Positions 25,924 through 35,949 of a stretch of 64,000 bases of DNA are shown here, piece by piece. Source of the DNA: Moorena producens 3L (GTDB lineage: Bacteria > Cyanobacteriota > Cyanobacteriia > Cyanobacteriales > Coleofasciculaceae); the NCBI RefSeq assembly GCF_000211815.1, contig NZ_GL890825.1, positions 91,720 to 155,719 of the forward strand, in the 5' to 3' direction. The position numbers and the translations under genes were made by a program. The notes beneath the pieces were generated by a model, which was given only the letters and a program-made list of their open reading frames with translations, searched no databases and was not told the DNA's origin. Within the stretch, counting starts at the first letter, position 1. Each line of letters opens with the position of its first letter.

Positions 25924-27020
25924 AACTCCTTTTTTTTATAAGGCTGACAAAAATTAACTATAGGGGAAATAAATTCAATACTGGTTACTTGTTTACATTT
26001 TTTTTAAAAAAAACACATAATAAAATATAAAACAACTAATTATTAAGTAATTACAATGGATTCGTGATATATAAGGGTGTTTCTCAACCAGAGGTTTTGC
26101 CATTTATGCCACGGGGGACTTTCATCTGTTCAAAGTTTCCCTCTTAAGCTGCTGTGCATTTTCTTGATGCCGTCGCTCATGGGGGAAACCGCCTGTTCCC
26201 TTGCTGCATCGCTTAAATTGCCTATTTTCCAATTAGAAAAAAACCTCAAAACCCTCTCCCCATCTACTATCTACGCCAGCTAGCCAGTTAAGTGTGTAAC
26301 AGCTTATTAAGGGGGGCTGTAGTCATAGTCAAGCTTTTAGCATTTAAGACAAGCTTCTAGATTCAGTCTCTTAGAGACTTTTTGTTAAATAAAGGTTAAA
26401 GTTAGTTAAAGTTAAATAAAGCTTAAATTATTGCGTAGGGTGAGATAGGCGGCGAGTACTTTAAAAGCTCACCTGTAGCGAGAGCTGTCTGCCTTAACTC
26501 ACCCCTATTAAGTACTCTATATTTCTTAAGATTTACTTTATAAATAGTCTCTAAGTTTTAGAGCAATTCTGATTTGGGTGAGGTTTTTAGGGAGCTAAGG
26601 CCGTGAGCCACGCTTACTGGCAGAGCCAGACGCTGCGCGAACGCGAACAGAGCTGGTAAGAGGGAAGAGGTAAAAAATAGTGAATAATGGATAATTGCCT
26701 TTTGCTGATTACCCATTATTCACTATCCATTAGCAGCCCAGTAATAAGATAAGTAATCGTAAGCATTCAGCTATCAGCCGTCAGCCGTGAGCTAAAAGCT
26801 CACGCTACGCGAACAGCTTATTTTATTCAAAAGCACCATTAGTAACGTACGCTATGGGCATAAACTGTTCCCGTAGCGTGGCCACAGACCTTTAGCAGGG
26901 ATTGCGCTACTTGAGGTGCTGCGCGAACAGTAGCGCATTAGCACCTCAAGTAGCGTGGCCGTAGGCCTTTAGCTGATAGCTGACGGCTGAATGCTTACAA
27001 GTAATCAAACAAACTTAATA
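25924..27020. other. Gene-free repeat-rich stretch
   Basis: About 1.1 kb with no supported gene. It contains an inverted REP-like copy (26161-26213), TTAAAG/TTAAATAAAG direct repeats at 26385-26425, a 14-bp hairpin ATAGTGAATAATGG/CCATTATTCACTAT (26677-26690 with 26713-26726), and several TTCGCGTAGCG-type palindromes between 26620 and 26965. Confidence 0.6.
26161..26213 (-). repeat. REP-like element, inverted copy
   Basis: TTCTTGATGCCGTCGCTCAT, GGGGGAAACC and GCTGCATCGCTT reproduce the REP-like unit of 37960-38010 in reverse orientation with a few changes. It lies in the gene-free stretch upstream of the TauD gene. Confidence 0.75.
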
Positions 27021-28400
27021 TTACTTCCCAATACAGAAACGGCTGAAAATGCGGTCAAGCACTGATTCGGTTACTTCCTCTCCTGTAATTTCTCCCAAGG
27101 CTTGAATTGCTCCACGCAAATCTATCGTCCAAAAATCTAAGGGTAACTCTTTTGCAATAGTTTCTTGCACTTGCTGAAGAGACATTTTCGCCCGGGTCAA
27201 TGCAGCAGCTTGTCGTTGGTTAATGGCTAAATCTAAATCAGCGGCTTGCAGGTTGCCACGATTTACTGCGTCAAGAATTGCCTTCTCCAGAGCATCAATC
27301 CCTTGATTGTAGGCAGCAGCTGTCTTCACTACCCGCTCTATAGTATTAGGATAGGATAGGGTAGATTCAGCCTTATCACTGGCTAGGTCAGTTTTGTTAA
27401 TTACTAGAATTACGGGACGTTCTTGCACCTGTTGGTAAATTTCCTGGTCTCCTGCACTCCAGCCAGTGGTTGCTTCAATCACCAGTAATACTAAGTCAGC
27501 CGCCATCGCTGCACTACGCGATCGCTCTACTCCAATCTTCTCCACTTGGTCAGCCGTTTCCCGAATTCCTGCTGTATCGAGCACCTGTACCGGAATTCCC
27601 CCAACTACTAACTGGGATTCTACTACATCTCTAGTGGTACCAGGAAGGTCAGTGACAATAGCGCGATCGCATCGACTCCAGGCATTCAATAAACTGGATT
27701 TTCCGACATTGGGTCGCCCCAGGATTACCACTTTTAAACCTGTGCGCAATAGCTCACCTTGATCCGCTGTGGCTAATAGTTGGGATACTTCTGTTAAGAT
27801 ATTGTTAAGTTGAGCTACAATTGCGCCTTGATCAAGGGGCGGTAAATCCTCCTCAAAATCAATTCGAGCCTCAATTTCTGCCAAAATATCCAGGCAAGTA
27901 GCTCTAGCTTCCCGAATGGGTGTGGCGAGCTTGCCCTGCAACCCAGCTAGGGCCGCTTGAACCGCTGCTGGGGAGCGAGACCCCACTAAGTCAGCAACAC
28001 TTTCTGCTTGAGTCAAATCCAAACGCCCATTCAAAAATGCCCGCAGGGTAAATTCTCCTGGCTGTGCTAATCTCGCTCCTTGTTCTAGGCACAATTGCAA
28101 CACTTTTTGTACAGGCATGATCCCACCGTGGCAATGGAACTCTACCACATCTTCACGAGTGTAGGAACGGGGAGCTTGCATAATTAGCAGCAATGCCTCA
28201 TCCACTAGCTGTTGGGTTTTGGGATGACGCACATAGCCGTAGAGAATCCGGTGACTCTCCCAAGCCTGACGCCCCGGTGCCTGGAATAAAGTACGGGCAA
28301 TTGCGATCGCATCTCTTCCTGACAGTCGCACAATACCGATACTCCCTTGTTGGGGTACAACTGCTGTTGCGATCGCAGCAATGGTTTGACTCTCGAACAT
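27021..28400 (-). CDS. mnmE: tRNA modification GTPase MnmE
   Basis: A 459-residue GTPase which with MnmG installs the cmnm5 group at U34 of tRNA. N-terminal formyl-THF-binding domain (TIAAIATAVVPQQGSIGIVRLSG, here split over the quoted limit, and EFHCHGG), helical domain, Ras-like G domain with G1 GRPNVGKSS, G2 TTRDV, G3 DTAGI and G4 NKTD, and the C-terminal DRIFSRFCIGK with the catalytic Cys. Length and all motifs match a functional enzyme. Together with mnmA at the window start it belongs to the same wobble-uridine pathway, but the genes are 27 kb apart. Confidence 0.97.
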   Translation of the reverse strand: MFESQTIAAIATAVVPQQGSIGIVRLSGRDAIAIARTLFQAPGRQAWESHRILYGYVRHPKTQQLVDEALLLIMQAPRSYTREDVVEFHCHGGIMPVQKVLQLCLEQGARLAQPGEFTLRAFLNGRLDLTQAESVADLVGSRSPAAVQAALAGLQGKLATPIREARATCLDILAEIEARIDFEEDLPPLDQGAIVAQLNNILTEVSQLLATADQGELLRTGLKVVILGRPNVGKSSLLNAWSRCDRAIVTDLPGTTRDVVESQLVVGGIPVQVLDTAGIRETADQVEKIGVERSRSAAMAADLVLLVIEATTGWSAGDQEIYQQVQERPVILVINKTDLASDKAESTLSYPNTIERVVKTAAAYNQGIDALEKAILDAVNRGNLQAADLDLAINQRQAAALTRAKMSLQQVQETIAKELPLDFWTIDLRGAIQALGEITGEEVTESVLDRIFSRFCIGK

Positions 28401-29410
28401 TTCAGATCAAATTCGGTTAACTTACCATCATATCCCTTTTCGTGGTATAGGAGTCGGGAGTCGGGAGTCGGGAGTTGGGAATCGGGAGTCGGGAATCGGG
28501 AATCGGGAGTCGGGAGTCGGGAATCGGGAAAAAATGCTGTTTACCTGATTAGGCTAGAAACCGCATCACCTATTAGCGTAACCGAAAATTCCAGGCACTA
28601 TTTGGGAAGTGATTAACCAGAGTGGTCAGCGGTCAGTGGTCAGCGGTCAGCGGTCAGTGGTCAGTGGTCAGCTTAAAACAAGGTAATAGGTAATAGGTAA
28701 TGGCGTTGCTGAATTAAGGAATGAATGCGCGATCATTTGGTTTGATTGAAGCCCCCTAAATCCCCCAATTCTGGGGGACTTTGATAGTTTTGTTCCCCCC
28801 AGAATTGGGGGGCTAGGGGGGCAAAACCATACGCATAATCAGCAACGCCTAGGTAATAGGTAATAGGTAATAGGTAATAGGTAATAGGTAAAAAATCCTA
28901 TCTACCTCATAGTTATGAAAAGCGCTGATAGCTGATAGCTGATAGCTGATTGCTGATTAATTATAGCTGATTGCTGATTGCTGATTGCTGATTGCTTACG
29001 TATTAGCAGCAAAGCTGACTGCTGTTCGCGTAGCGTGGCCAAAGGCCTTTAGCTGATTACTGACATAGTTTTTGATATTGCCATTAATGATAACAATAAT
29101 AAATGAGTTGTGAAAACGATAATATTTGGTAAATTTCTACGAATAAATCCAAATTTTACCTTATTTATTTCACGGTAGAAATATAAGGGTAATCTTACCA
29201 CTACTCTAGTATTTGTTTGTATTTTTTTGATAAAGATGACCAGATCTTTGTGAAGTTTTTAACTACTGCCAAACCTAATTTATCAAGATTGCAATAAATT
29301 TAACTATATAATCAAAGATTCGATTAATTTTGTTAATTATCCAGCAATTTAAATTTAAAATTAAAACCGATTAAGATAACGAAATAAAAAAGATTTTACG
29401 AATAAGCCAG
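28401..29410. other. Repeat-rich region upstream of the TPS/CHAT gene
   Basis: A kilobase without a gene. It contains heptamer arrays GGGAGTC (28450-28528), GGTCAGC/GGTCAGT (28621-28675), TAGGTAA (28680-28701 and 28850-28890) and CTGATAG/CTGATTG (28924-29000), plus one MITE. The 3' third (29090-29410) is very A+T-rich and probably holds the promoter of the next gene; I cannot single out a -35/-10 pair. Confidence 0.75.
28702..28849. mobile_element. MITE with GGCGTTGCTGA ends, copy 1
   Basis: Inverted ends GGCGTTGCTGA and TCAGCAACGCC bound 148 bp. The 8 bases on each side are identical, TAGGTAAT at 28694-28701 and 28850-28857, although they lie within a TAGGTAA array and so are weaker evidence here. 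The centre contains GGGGGATTTAGGGGG-type palindromic sequence shared with other elements. Confidence 0.8.
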
Positions 29411-32400
29411 ATGAAATTAGCTGTGAGTAGAATTAGTCAATCCCTGAGCGTCCTCTATGTGTTGGCAGGACCTCTTTGGGTTATACCGACAATAGCACAG
29501 CCGATTCAAGCCGATCACACCACTGACACGGAAGTTATCCAAGATGGTAATCGCTTTGATATTGACGGAGGTACTCAATCAGGTGATGGCTCTAATCTAT
29601 TTCACAGCTTTCAGGAGTTTGGTTTAGACCAAGACCAAATTGTTAATTTTTTGTCTCAACCCGGTATCAAAAACATTCTCAATCGGGTTACAGGTGGCAA
29701 CGCTTCAGTGATTAACGGTCTCATCCAAGTCACAGGGGGCAACGCCAACCTGTTTTTAATGAATCCAGCGGGGATAATTTTTGGTGCCGATGCCCAGCTG
29801 AACATTCCAGGATCATTAACCGCTACCACCGCTACAGATATTGGCTTTGGTGATAATAATTGGTTTAGTGCCTTTGGTGACAACGACTACTTGTCCTTAA
29901 TTGGAACACCTAGTGTATTTAGGTTCGAGACATTAGGTACACCAGGAGCCATTATCAATCAGGGCCAGCTAGAGGTGACACCAGGAAATAACCTAACCTT
30001 ACTGGGTGGCACTGTGATCAGTACTGGAGAACTGGCAGCACAAGAGGGAAAAATTACGGTAGCTGCTGTACCAGGGGAAAGTTTAGTGAAAATTACCCAA
30101 GAGGGGCACTTGCTGAATTTGGAAATTCACCCCCTACTCACTGACCAACAATCCTTGACACCTGTGCAATTGCCTGAACTTTTAACTGGCCCTGATGTAG
30201 GTCATGCCACAGAATTCAAGGATAATGGTGATGGTACTGTAACGTTGCAGGATTCAGGCATCACTTTGGAGTCTGGGGATGTAGCGGCAAAGGAAGTAAC
30301 GGCAGAGACTGCAACCCTGTCCGCCAACAATAACCTGACTCTAGTAGAAAGCCAGCTGTCTACCACGGGAGATTTAAACCTACTTGCCCAGAATAAAGTG
30401 GTGGTAAGGGATACTCTTGAGAATTCCTTCAATGCTATAGCGGGAGGAGACCTCTACATTCAGGGGGATTTAGGCATTGATATTCTGGCACTGAATCATC
30501 CCAAGACACCCTTTCAGAGTGGGGGTAATCTCAGTTTAGTTAGTGATGGGATTATTTCCGGAGATGCTCACTTTGCTAGTGGTGGTAGTTTCTCGATTCT
30601 GAATTTATCCGGTAAACCAGGTAATTTTCTGAGCTTCTATGACCCGATTATTATCTCTAGAGGCGATGTAAAATTTGGCGATTATACAGGAGCTTCTCTG
30701 AAAGTAGAGTCTACTGGAAGTATTGAGGGGGGAAATATCAAGATCACACAGCCAGACACCACTGGCTCGATTCCCACTTCAGATCCAGATTTTGAGAATT
30801 TGACCCAACGCCGCTCTCTGATTTTGCGAGCAGGTTTGAGTGAGGATCAATTGAGTAATTCAGTTAATTTTGATCCTAATCAATCAGTCACCGTAGAAGG
30901 GACAGAATTCTCTAATCTTGAACAGAATTTACCTGAAGGGAGTATCACTATTGGTGATATCGATACAAGTTCTAATCCGAGTGATGCTGCACCTGTAATC
31001 TTAGGTGATGCTGGACCCGTAATCTTATCAGCTCAAGACGACATTATATTCCGTAATAATGATCGTCCGGATGTTACCACGATCAGGACGACAGAAACAG
31101 GGGGTAGTAATTCTGGTGATGTAACCTTGGAAACTGCACAGGGAAGCATTGAGGTAAATGGTGAGACTCTCACAATTATCACCGAGGCATCAAACGGTGG
31201 AGATTCTGGTAACTTAACCTTTAACGTTCCAGATTCAAACAATGTTAACTTTGAGAATATTGAGATCAACACACAAGCTCAGAGGGGTGGCAATGGTGGT
31301 GATATCATAGTCTTCGCTCCTGACATTACTAGCGAAGCTGATGCAGAAGCAATACGAGAACAAATAGAATCTAACTCACGGTTAGATGCTCTCAGAGGTA
31401 CGGAAGGAGAGATTACTATTAATCCGGGAGATCCAACGGATGATGGCACAGTCACACCACCGGATGATGGCACAGTCACACCACCGGATGATGGCACAGT
31501 TACACCACCGGATGATGGCACAGTCACACCACCGGATGATGGCACAGTTACACCACCGGATGATGGCACAGTCACACCACCGGATGATGGCACAGTTACA
31601 CCACCGGATGATGTAACAGTTCTACCACCGGATGATGGCACAGTCACACCACCGGATGATGGCACAGTCACACCACCGGATGATGGCACAGTCACACCAC
31701 CGGATGATGTAACAGTCACACCACCGGATGATGTAACAGTTCTACCACCGGATGATGGCACAGTTACACCACCGGATGATGGCACAGTTACACCACCGGA
31801 TGATGTAACAGTTCTACCACCGGATGATGGCACAGTCACACCACCGGATGATGGCACAGTCACACCACCGGATGATGGCACAGTCACACCACCGGATGAT
31901 GGCACAGTCACACCACCGGATGATGGCACAGGTACACCACCAGAGAATGTAACGGTTTTACTACCGGATGATCTAACAGTTTCACAACAGGTAGACTCAA
32001 AAATCCCCACACCGGATAACTCATCAATAACACCGCCAGAGGTTCCACCATTGGTAGAGCAACCAATCACACTGGAGGCGACCGTTACAAGTGACCTAGT
32101 CTATGGCATAGAAAAAGCCTTCACAGAAGAATATCAGGCATACTTTCTGCGACAGCTCAAGACCAAAATTTCTACTCAGAATGATGTGCGCGATCGCATT
32201 CGTGAGCTTGAGCGGGAGAAGGGTCTCAAGACTGGGGTTATTTATGTCAGTTTTGTCCAAAACTCCCTGACATTACCAGGAACTCGATGCCAAACTCCAG
32301 CAATCCCAGCAGCCGAAATTGACCGAAGATTTGGTTACCGACCCTCTGATCTACCTTTAGAACCGGAAAAATGCTTACAACAAAACGATGACCAGCTAGA

Positions 32401-33418
32401 ACTGTTGCTGATCACAGCAGACGGTAATCCAATTCTGCGGCGAGTCTATAACGCAAATCGTGCTGAAGTCCTAGCTGTGACTAGGACCTTTCATCGAACA
32501 CTGATAAATCCCCGAAGCTTGGATGATAAGGATTATCTCAAACCAGCTCAGCAACTTTACCAATGGCTGATCGGACCGTTGGAGGCTGAGTTAAAAGCTA
32601 ATAAGATCGAGAGCCTGATATTTGCCATGGATCAGGGGTTGCGCTCCCTACCCCTGGCTGCTCTCCACGATCAAAAGAATTATCTAGTGGAAAATTATAG
32701 TGTCAGCCTGGTGCCTAGCCTTAGTTTGACCTATTCTCGGTTTACCCATGTTCAATCCTTGCGACTGCTGGCGATGGGAGCCTCCCAATTTTCTGATAAA
32801 CAGGATTTGCCTTGGGTAAAAGTCGAGTTACAAACAATTATCAACAAACTGTGGAAAGGTAACTATTTTCTCAACGAAAGCTTCACTCTGGAAAATTTAA
32901 AGGCTCAACGAAAAAAACGGAAATTTGGCATCATTCACTTAGCTACCCATGCTCAGTTTAATCAGGGAGCTCCTGAAAATTCTTATATTCAAATGTGGGA
33001 CGAAAAACTGGGGCTCGATCAAGTGGAAAATCTGTTTTCTGAGCCATCGGTAGAGTTGTTGGTACTCAGCGCTTGCCAAACCGCTTTGGGAAATCGGGAA
33101 GCAGAGCTAGGTTTTGCTGGCTCAGCCTTTCAGGCAGGGGTTGACTCCACTCTAGCAACCCTTTGGTCTGTCAGTGACCAAGGGGCTCTGGGGCTGACTA
33201 CAGAGTTTTACCGTCAGTTGAACAAGACACCGAGTAAAACTGAAGCCTTGCGACAGGCACAGTTGGCAATGATTCGAGGCAATGTCCGGATCGAGAATGA
33301 TCACTTATATAGCTCTGGCAAGAAAATTGCTTTATCCTCAGAATTGTCAGGATTTGGAAAACAAAGCTTTACCCATCCCTATTATTGGGCTGCTTTTTTG
33401 CTAGTTGGTGATCCTTAG
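29411..33418 (+). CDS. Two-partner-secretion exoprotein with C-terminal CHAT protease domain
   Basis: A 1335-residue protein. A signal segment (about 1-34) is followed by the filamentous-haemagglutinin TPS domain (SQPGIKNILNRVTGGNASVING region, and NPAGIIFGADAQLN) that directs export through a TpsB pore. A beta-helical middle leads to about 21 octapeptide repeats DDGTVTPP/DDVTVLPP (residues about 677-845), likely an extended wall-spanning stalk. The end is a CHAT caspase-fold domain with H1180 in HLATHAQF and C1222 in SACQTALG. The putative product is an exported or surface-anchored protease or protease-like switch. No TpsB gene lies in the window. Confidence 0.88.
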   Translation: MKLAVSRISQSLSVLYVLAGPLWVIPTIAQPIQADHTTDTEVIQDGNRFDIDGGTQSGDGSNLFHSFQEFGLDQDQIVNFLSQPGIKNILNRVTGGNASVINGLIQVTGGNANLFLMNPAGIIFGADAQLNIPGSLTATTATDIGFGDNNWFSAFGDNDYLSLIGTPSVFRFETLGTPGAIINQGQLEVTPGNNLTLLGGTVISTGELAAQEGKITVAAVPGESLVKITQEGHLLNLEIHPLLTDQQSLTPVQLPELLTGPDVGHATEFKDNGDGTVTLQDSGITLESGDVAAKEVTAETATLSANNNLTLVESQLSTTGDLNLLAQNKVVVRDTLENSFNAIAGGDLYIQGDLGIDILALNHPKTPFQSGGNLSLVSDGIISGDAHFASGGSFSILNLSGKPGNFLSFYDPIIISRGDVKFGDYTGASLKVESTGSIEGGNIKITQPDTTGSIPTSDPDFENLTQRRSLILRAGLSEDQLSNSVNFDPNQSVTVEGTEFSNLEQNLPEGSITIGDIDTSSNPSDAAPVILGDAGPVILSAQDDIIFRNNDRPDVTTIRTTETGGSNSGDVTLETAQGSIEVNGETLTIITEASNGGDSGNLTFNVPDSNNVNFENIEINTQAQRGGNGGDIIVFAPDITSEADAEAIREQIESNSRLDALRGTEGEITINPGDPTDDGTVTPPDDGTVTPPDDGTVTPPDDGTVTPPDDGTVTPPDDGTVTPPDDGTVTPPDDVTVLPPDDGTVTPPDDGTVTPPDDGTVTPPDDVTVTPPDDVTVLPPDDGTVTPPDDGTVTPPDDVTVLPPDDGTVTPPDDGTVTPPDDGTVTPPDDGTVTPPDDGTGTPPENVTVLLPDDLTVSQQVDSKIPTPDNSSITPPEVPPLVEQPITLEATVTSDLVYGIEKAFTEEYQAYFLRQLKTKISTQNDVRDRIRELEREKGLKTGVIYVSFVQNSLTLPGTRCQTPAIPAAEIDRRFGYRPSDLPLEPEKCLQQNDDQLELLLITADGNPILRRVYNANRAEVLAVTRTFHRTLINPRSLDDKDYLKPAQQLYQWLIGPLEAELKANKIESLIFAMDQGLRSLPLAALHDQKNYLVENYSVSLVPSLSLTYSRFTHVQSLRLLAMGASQFSDKQDLPWVKVELQTIINKLWKGNYFLNESFTLENLKAQRKKRKFGIIHLATHAQFNQGAPENSYIQMWDEKLGLDQVENLFSEPSVELLVLSACQTALGNREAELGFAGSAFQAGVDSTLATLWSVSDQGALGLTTEFYRQLNKTPSKTEALRQAQLAMIRGNVRIENDHLYSSGKKIALSSELSGFGKQSFTHPYYWAAFLLVGDP
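31439..31990 (+). repeat. 24-bp coding tandem repeat (DDGTVTPP), ~21 copies
   Basis: Twenty-one 24-bp units run from 31439 to 31942, followed by two degenerate units. Variants are GATGATGGCACAGTCACACC (start of the unit) and GATGATGTAACAGTTCTACC. DDVTV variants are interspersed among DDGTV units, a pattern expected from repeated unequal exchange and slippage. The opposite strand is open too, because the unit lacks stops in several frames. Confidence 0.97.
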
Positions 33419-33426
33419 TTATAGGT

Positions 33427-33626
33427 AAGCTATCAGCTATCAGCTATCAGCTATCAGCTATCAGTTATCAGCTATCAGCTATCAGCTAATGCGCACGCTA
33501 CTTGAGGTGCTTTTTAATAAAAGAGGTAAGCATTGGTTTAATCTGAGTTAAGTCTGCTGACGGCTGACGGCTGACCACTGACGGCTGACCACTGACGGCT
33601 GACGGCTGACGGCTGACGGCTGACGA
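33427..33626. repeat. Heptamer arrays TATCAGC and GGCTGAC
   Basis: TATCAGC repeats fill 33427-33490, and GGCTGAC/CACTGAC repeats fill 33550-33626, in the short gap between the convergent CHAT and oxidoreductase genes. They are sequence-related (both contain CAGC or GCTG). Confidence 0.9.
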
Positions 33627-33643
33627 TAGTTGCCCAATCTAGG

Positions 33644-35185
33644 TCACAACCCAATCGTTTTCAGCATTTCCAAATGCTTTGAAACCGGTACAAGGGTATT
33701 GGCAGTAATCATCCCGCTGGCGGCAACTGCTGGTAAACCAATACCGGGAAAGGTTGAGTCTCCACAGCACATTAGTCCAGGTAGGGGTGTGCCAGGACCA
33801 GGAAAGATGCCAACTCCTGCTCGAATTGCTGGACCGTAGGAACCTCGGTGGCGGCGCAGAAAGCGTTCGTGGGTCAGTGGTGTACCGACTAGAGTGACTT
33901 CACAACGGGAACGAATGTCTGGAATGATCCGCTCCAATCCTTTCCACATGATTTCTGCACGCATCTGCTTTTGTTGTGCATAGGCTTCACTGCTACGACT
34001 CATCCCCTGCCAGAGTTCATAGGGTTCGTTACCTGGAGTATAAACGTGAATCACGTGTTTTCCTGGTGGTGCTAGGGATGGGTCTAAAAGGGATGGAATC
34101 GATAGCACTACTATATTCTGGGGAGCGGTAACACCCTTTTCCCAGTCATTAACGATAATGTAGTGGCAGGCTAGGTCTTTTTCTAGTCCTTCAGCATCAA
34201 TGCCTAAGTGGAGATGCATGAAGCTATCACACTCAGGGGTGGCGTTTCTCTTGGCTCGATAGGATTTTGGTATGGCTGAATCTGGCAGTAGTTTGAGGGT
34301 ATCCCATACTGAGATATTAGACACTACTGTTTTACGGGCTCGGATTTCTTTGCTGCCCCTCAGACGCACACCTACGGCACGGTTGTGCTCGACTATCACT
34401 TCTTCAACATGAGCATTAACTATCAACTGACCACCATGTTTTTCTAATCCCCGCACTAGGGCATCAACTAGGGCACCACTACCACCAATGGGATAGTCTA
34501 GCACTACCCCTGGTCGATACCATTCCGCAAACATAAAGGCCATCTCTGCCGCAATGGTTCCATCCGCTGGTAGTCCAGATAATAGAAAACAAAGCAAATC
34601 CAGCCAATTACGGCTAAAGTTGTCTTTGAGAACACCGTCCATTATCTGGCTAAAGGGTCCTCTGAGCTTGATAGAATTCCCAAGATATGGTAGGAAAGAG
34701 GGGGCAAATCGGCTGAGGGTGACCACTGCGCCAAGATCAAAACGGATGGCAGCGAGGGGAATTGCGATCGCAGCCTTAGCTAGGGGTTCCATCACCCGCT
34801 GAAGCTCACGCCATTCGGTTACAGCATCTTTACCACGAAGCCTGGCTAGAACCTCACAAAACTGATCCGCACCAACGGAGGTGTCAAAGTCACCTTCAGG
34901 CAAACGGCAACCCCATGTCTTGTAGGTTTCCCAAGATAAATCCTCACCAATGGCATCTAGCAGTTGTCGCAGAGGATTAGAAGAAGGGCTATAAGACAAA
35001 CCTGAGTAAAGAGACGGACCGGAGTCAAACTTGAATCCATTGCGCTCAAAAGCGTGAGCAGCACCACCAGGGATTGAGTGGCTCTCGCAGACTGTGACGT
35101 TAAAACCGTAGCGAGCTAGAAGAGAGGCGCAGCATAAACCACCAATCCCACTGCCAATTACAACTATATCTGTTTCTTTACTCAT
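33644..35185 (-). CDS. CrtISO/phytoene-desaturase-like FAD oxidoreductase
   Basis: A 513-residue flavoprotein with the dinucleotide-binding fold DIVVIGSGIGGLCCASLLARYG, given here in parts (GSGIGGLCCAS and ESHSIPGGAAHAF), substrate loop FKFDSGPSLYSGL, and C-terminal FAD motif GLMCCGDSTFPGIGLPAVAASG, whose core GDSTFPGIGLPA is a family hallmark. It is close to cyanobacterial prolycopene isomerase (CrtH) and its paralogues. I do not assign crtH because several such paralogues exist per genome. It is probably membrane-associated and acts on a carotenoid or similar isoprenoid. Confidence 0.85.
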   Translation of the reverse strand: MSKETDIVVIGSGIGGLCCASLLARYGFNVTVCESHSIPGGAAHAFERNGFKFDSGPSLYSGLSYSPSSNPLRQLLDAIGEDLSWETYKTWGCRLPEGDFDTSVGADQFCEVLARLRGKDAVTEWRELQRVMEPLAKAAIAIPLAAIRFDLGAVVTLSRFAPSFLPYLGNSIKLRGPFSQIMDGVLKDNFSRNWLDLLCFLLSGLPADGTIAAEMAFMFAEWYRPGVVLDYPIGGSGALVDALVRGLEKHGGQLIVNAHVEEVIVEHNRAVGVRLRGSKEIRARKTVVSNISVWDTLKLLPDSAIPKSYRAKRNATPECDSFMHLHLGIDAEGLEKDLACHYIIVNDWEKGVTAPQNIVVLSIPSLLDPSLAPPGKHVIHVYTPGNEPYELWQGMSRSSEAYAQQKQMRAEIMWKGLERIIPDIRSRCEVTLVGTPLTHERFLRRHRGSYGPAIRAGVGIFPGPGTPLPGLMCCGDSTFPGIGLPAVAASGMITANTLVPVSKHLEMLKTIGL

Positions 35186-35235
35186 CCTTGGGCTCGATAG
35201 TTTGGTTTATTCTATTGATAATTACGACAAAAATA

Positions 35236-35592
35236 CTATATTACCAATTTTTCTCGTATCGTTTCTTCATTTGCCCTAAACCCTACCAACACCGCTGTGC
35301 CATCCTTCACAAACAGGGGTCGTTTCAGCAGCATCGCATCTTTGGCAAAGGCTTCAACCCACTGCTCTTCGGTCCAAGTCTTTTTTTCTTCACCTATTTC
35401 ACGGTAGGATTTCCCAGACGTATTACGCATGGGTTTAGAGCCCAAGGCTTCTACCCAGCTGCTAATCATATCAGCAGTTGGTGGATGCTCTTTTGTGTTG
35501 ATAAAATCATAGTCAACACTGTTATCTTCCAGCCATTTAAATGCTTTTTTGCAAGTGCCGCAGTTGGGGATACCGTAGACTTTAATTGACAT
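35236..35592 (-). CDS. Spx/MgsR-type ArsC-family protein
   Basis: A 118-residue thioredoxin-fold protein with CxxC at NCGTCKKA (residues 11-14) and the ArsC-family region LVFVKDG-like PLFVKDGTAVLVGF. It resembles YffB/Spx/MgsR regulators and arsenate-reductase-like enzymes. Whether it contacts RNA polymerase is not known; cyanobacterial members are usually described as Spx/MgsR family without function. It is transcribed ahead of the CrtISO-like gene on the same strand with a 50-bp gap, so co-transcription is likely. Confidence 0.88.
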   Translation of the reverse strand: MSIKVYGIPNCGTCKKAFKWLEDNSVDYDFINTKEHPPTADMISSWVEALGSKPMRNTSGKSYREIGEEKKTWTEEQWVEAFAKDAMLLKRPLFVKDGTAVLVGFRANEETIREKLVI

Positions 35593-35599
35593 AATTTCT

Positions 35600-35932
35600 A
35601 TCCTTATTTTTAAGCATTCAGCGGTTAGCGGTCAGCGGTCAGCGGTCAGCCTTCAGCCTTGGCCAAAGGCCACGCTACGCGAACAGCGGTCAGCTTATTT
35701 TATTCAAAAGCACCTCAAGTCGCGTGCGCTAATCGCTGATAGCTGATAGCTGATAGCTGATAGCTGATAGCTGATAGCTGATAGCTGATAGCTGATAGCT
35801 GATAGCTGATAGCTGATAGCTGATAGCTGATAGCTGATAGCTGATAGCTGATAGCTGATAGCTGATAGCTGATAGCTGATAGCTGATAGCTGAAACCTGA
35901 TAGCTGAAAGCTGATAGCTGATAGCTGAATGC
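35600..35932. repeat. Large heptamer array GCTGATA (~27 copies) and GCGGTCA array
   Basis: A GCGGTCA array (about 35618-35652) and a TTCGCGTAGCG palindrome are followed by the longest array in the window: tandem GCTGATA units from about 35735 to 35931, with a few changed units near the end. It fills the gap between the ArsC-like gene and dapL. I see no gene here. Confidence 0.95.
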
Positions 35933-35949
35933 TTACCTTTACCCTAAAA

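Noticed and set aside
26077..26283. 68-codon open frame upstream of mnmE
   Set aside because: It includes an inverted REP-like copy and has no protein features.
31279..32070. A long open frame on the minus strand opposite the octapeptide repeats (GGVTVPSS repeats)
   Set aside because: It is a by-product of a 24-bp unit with no stop codon on that strand. The plus-strand protein has a signal peptide, TPS domain and CHAT domain.
35735..35931. A CRISPR-like array in the regular GCTGATA repeats
   Set aside because: The units are 7 bp and contiguous with no spacers. It is a simple tandem heptamer array.
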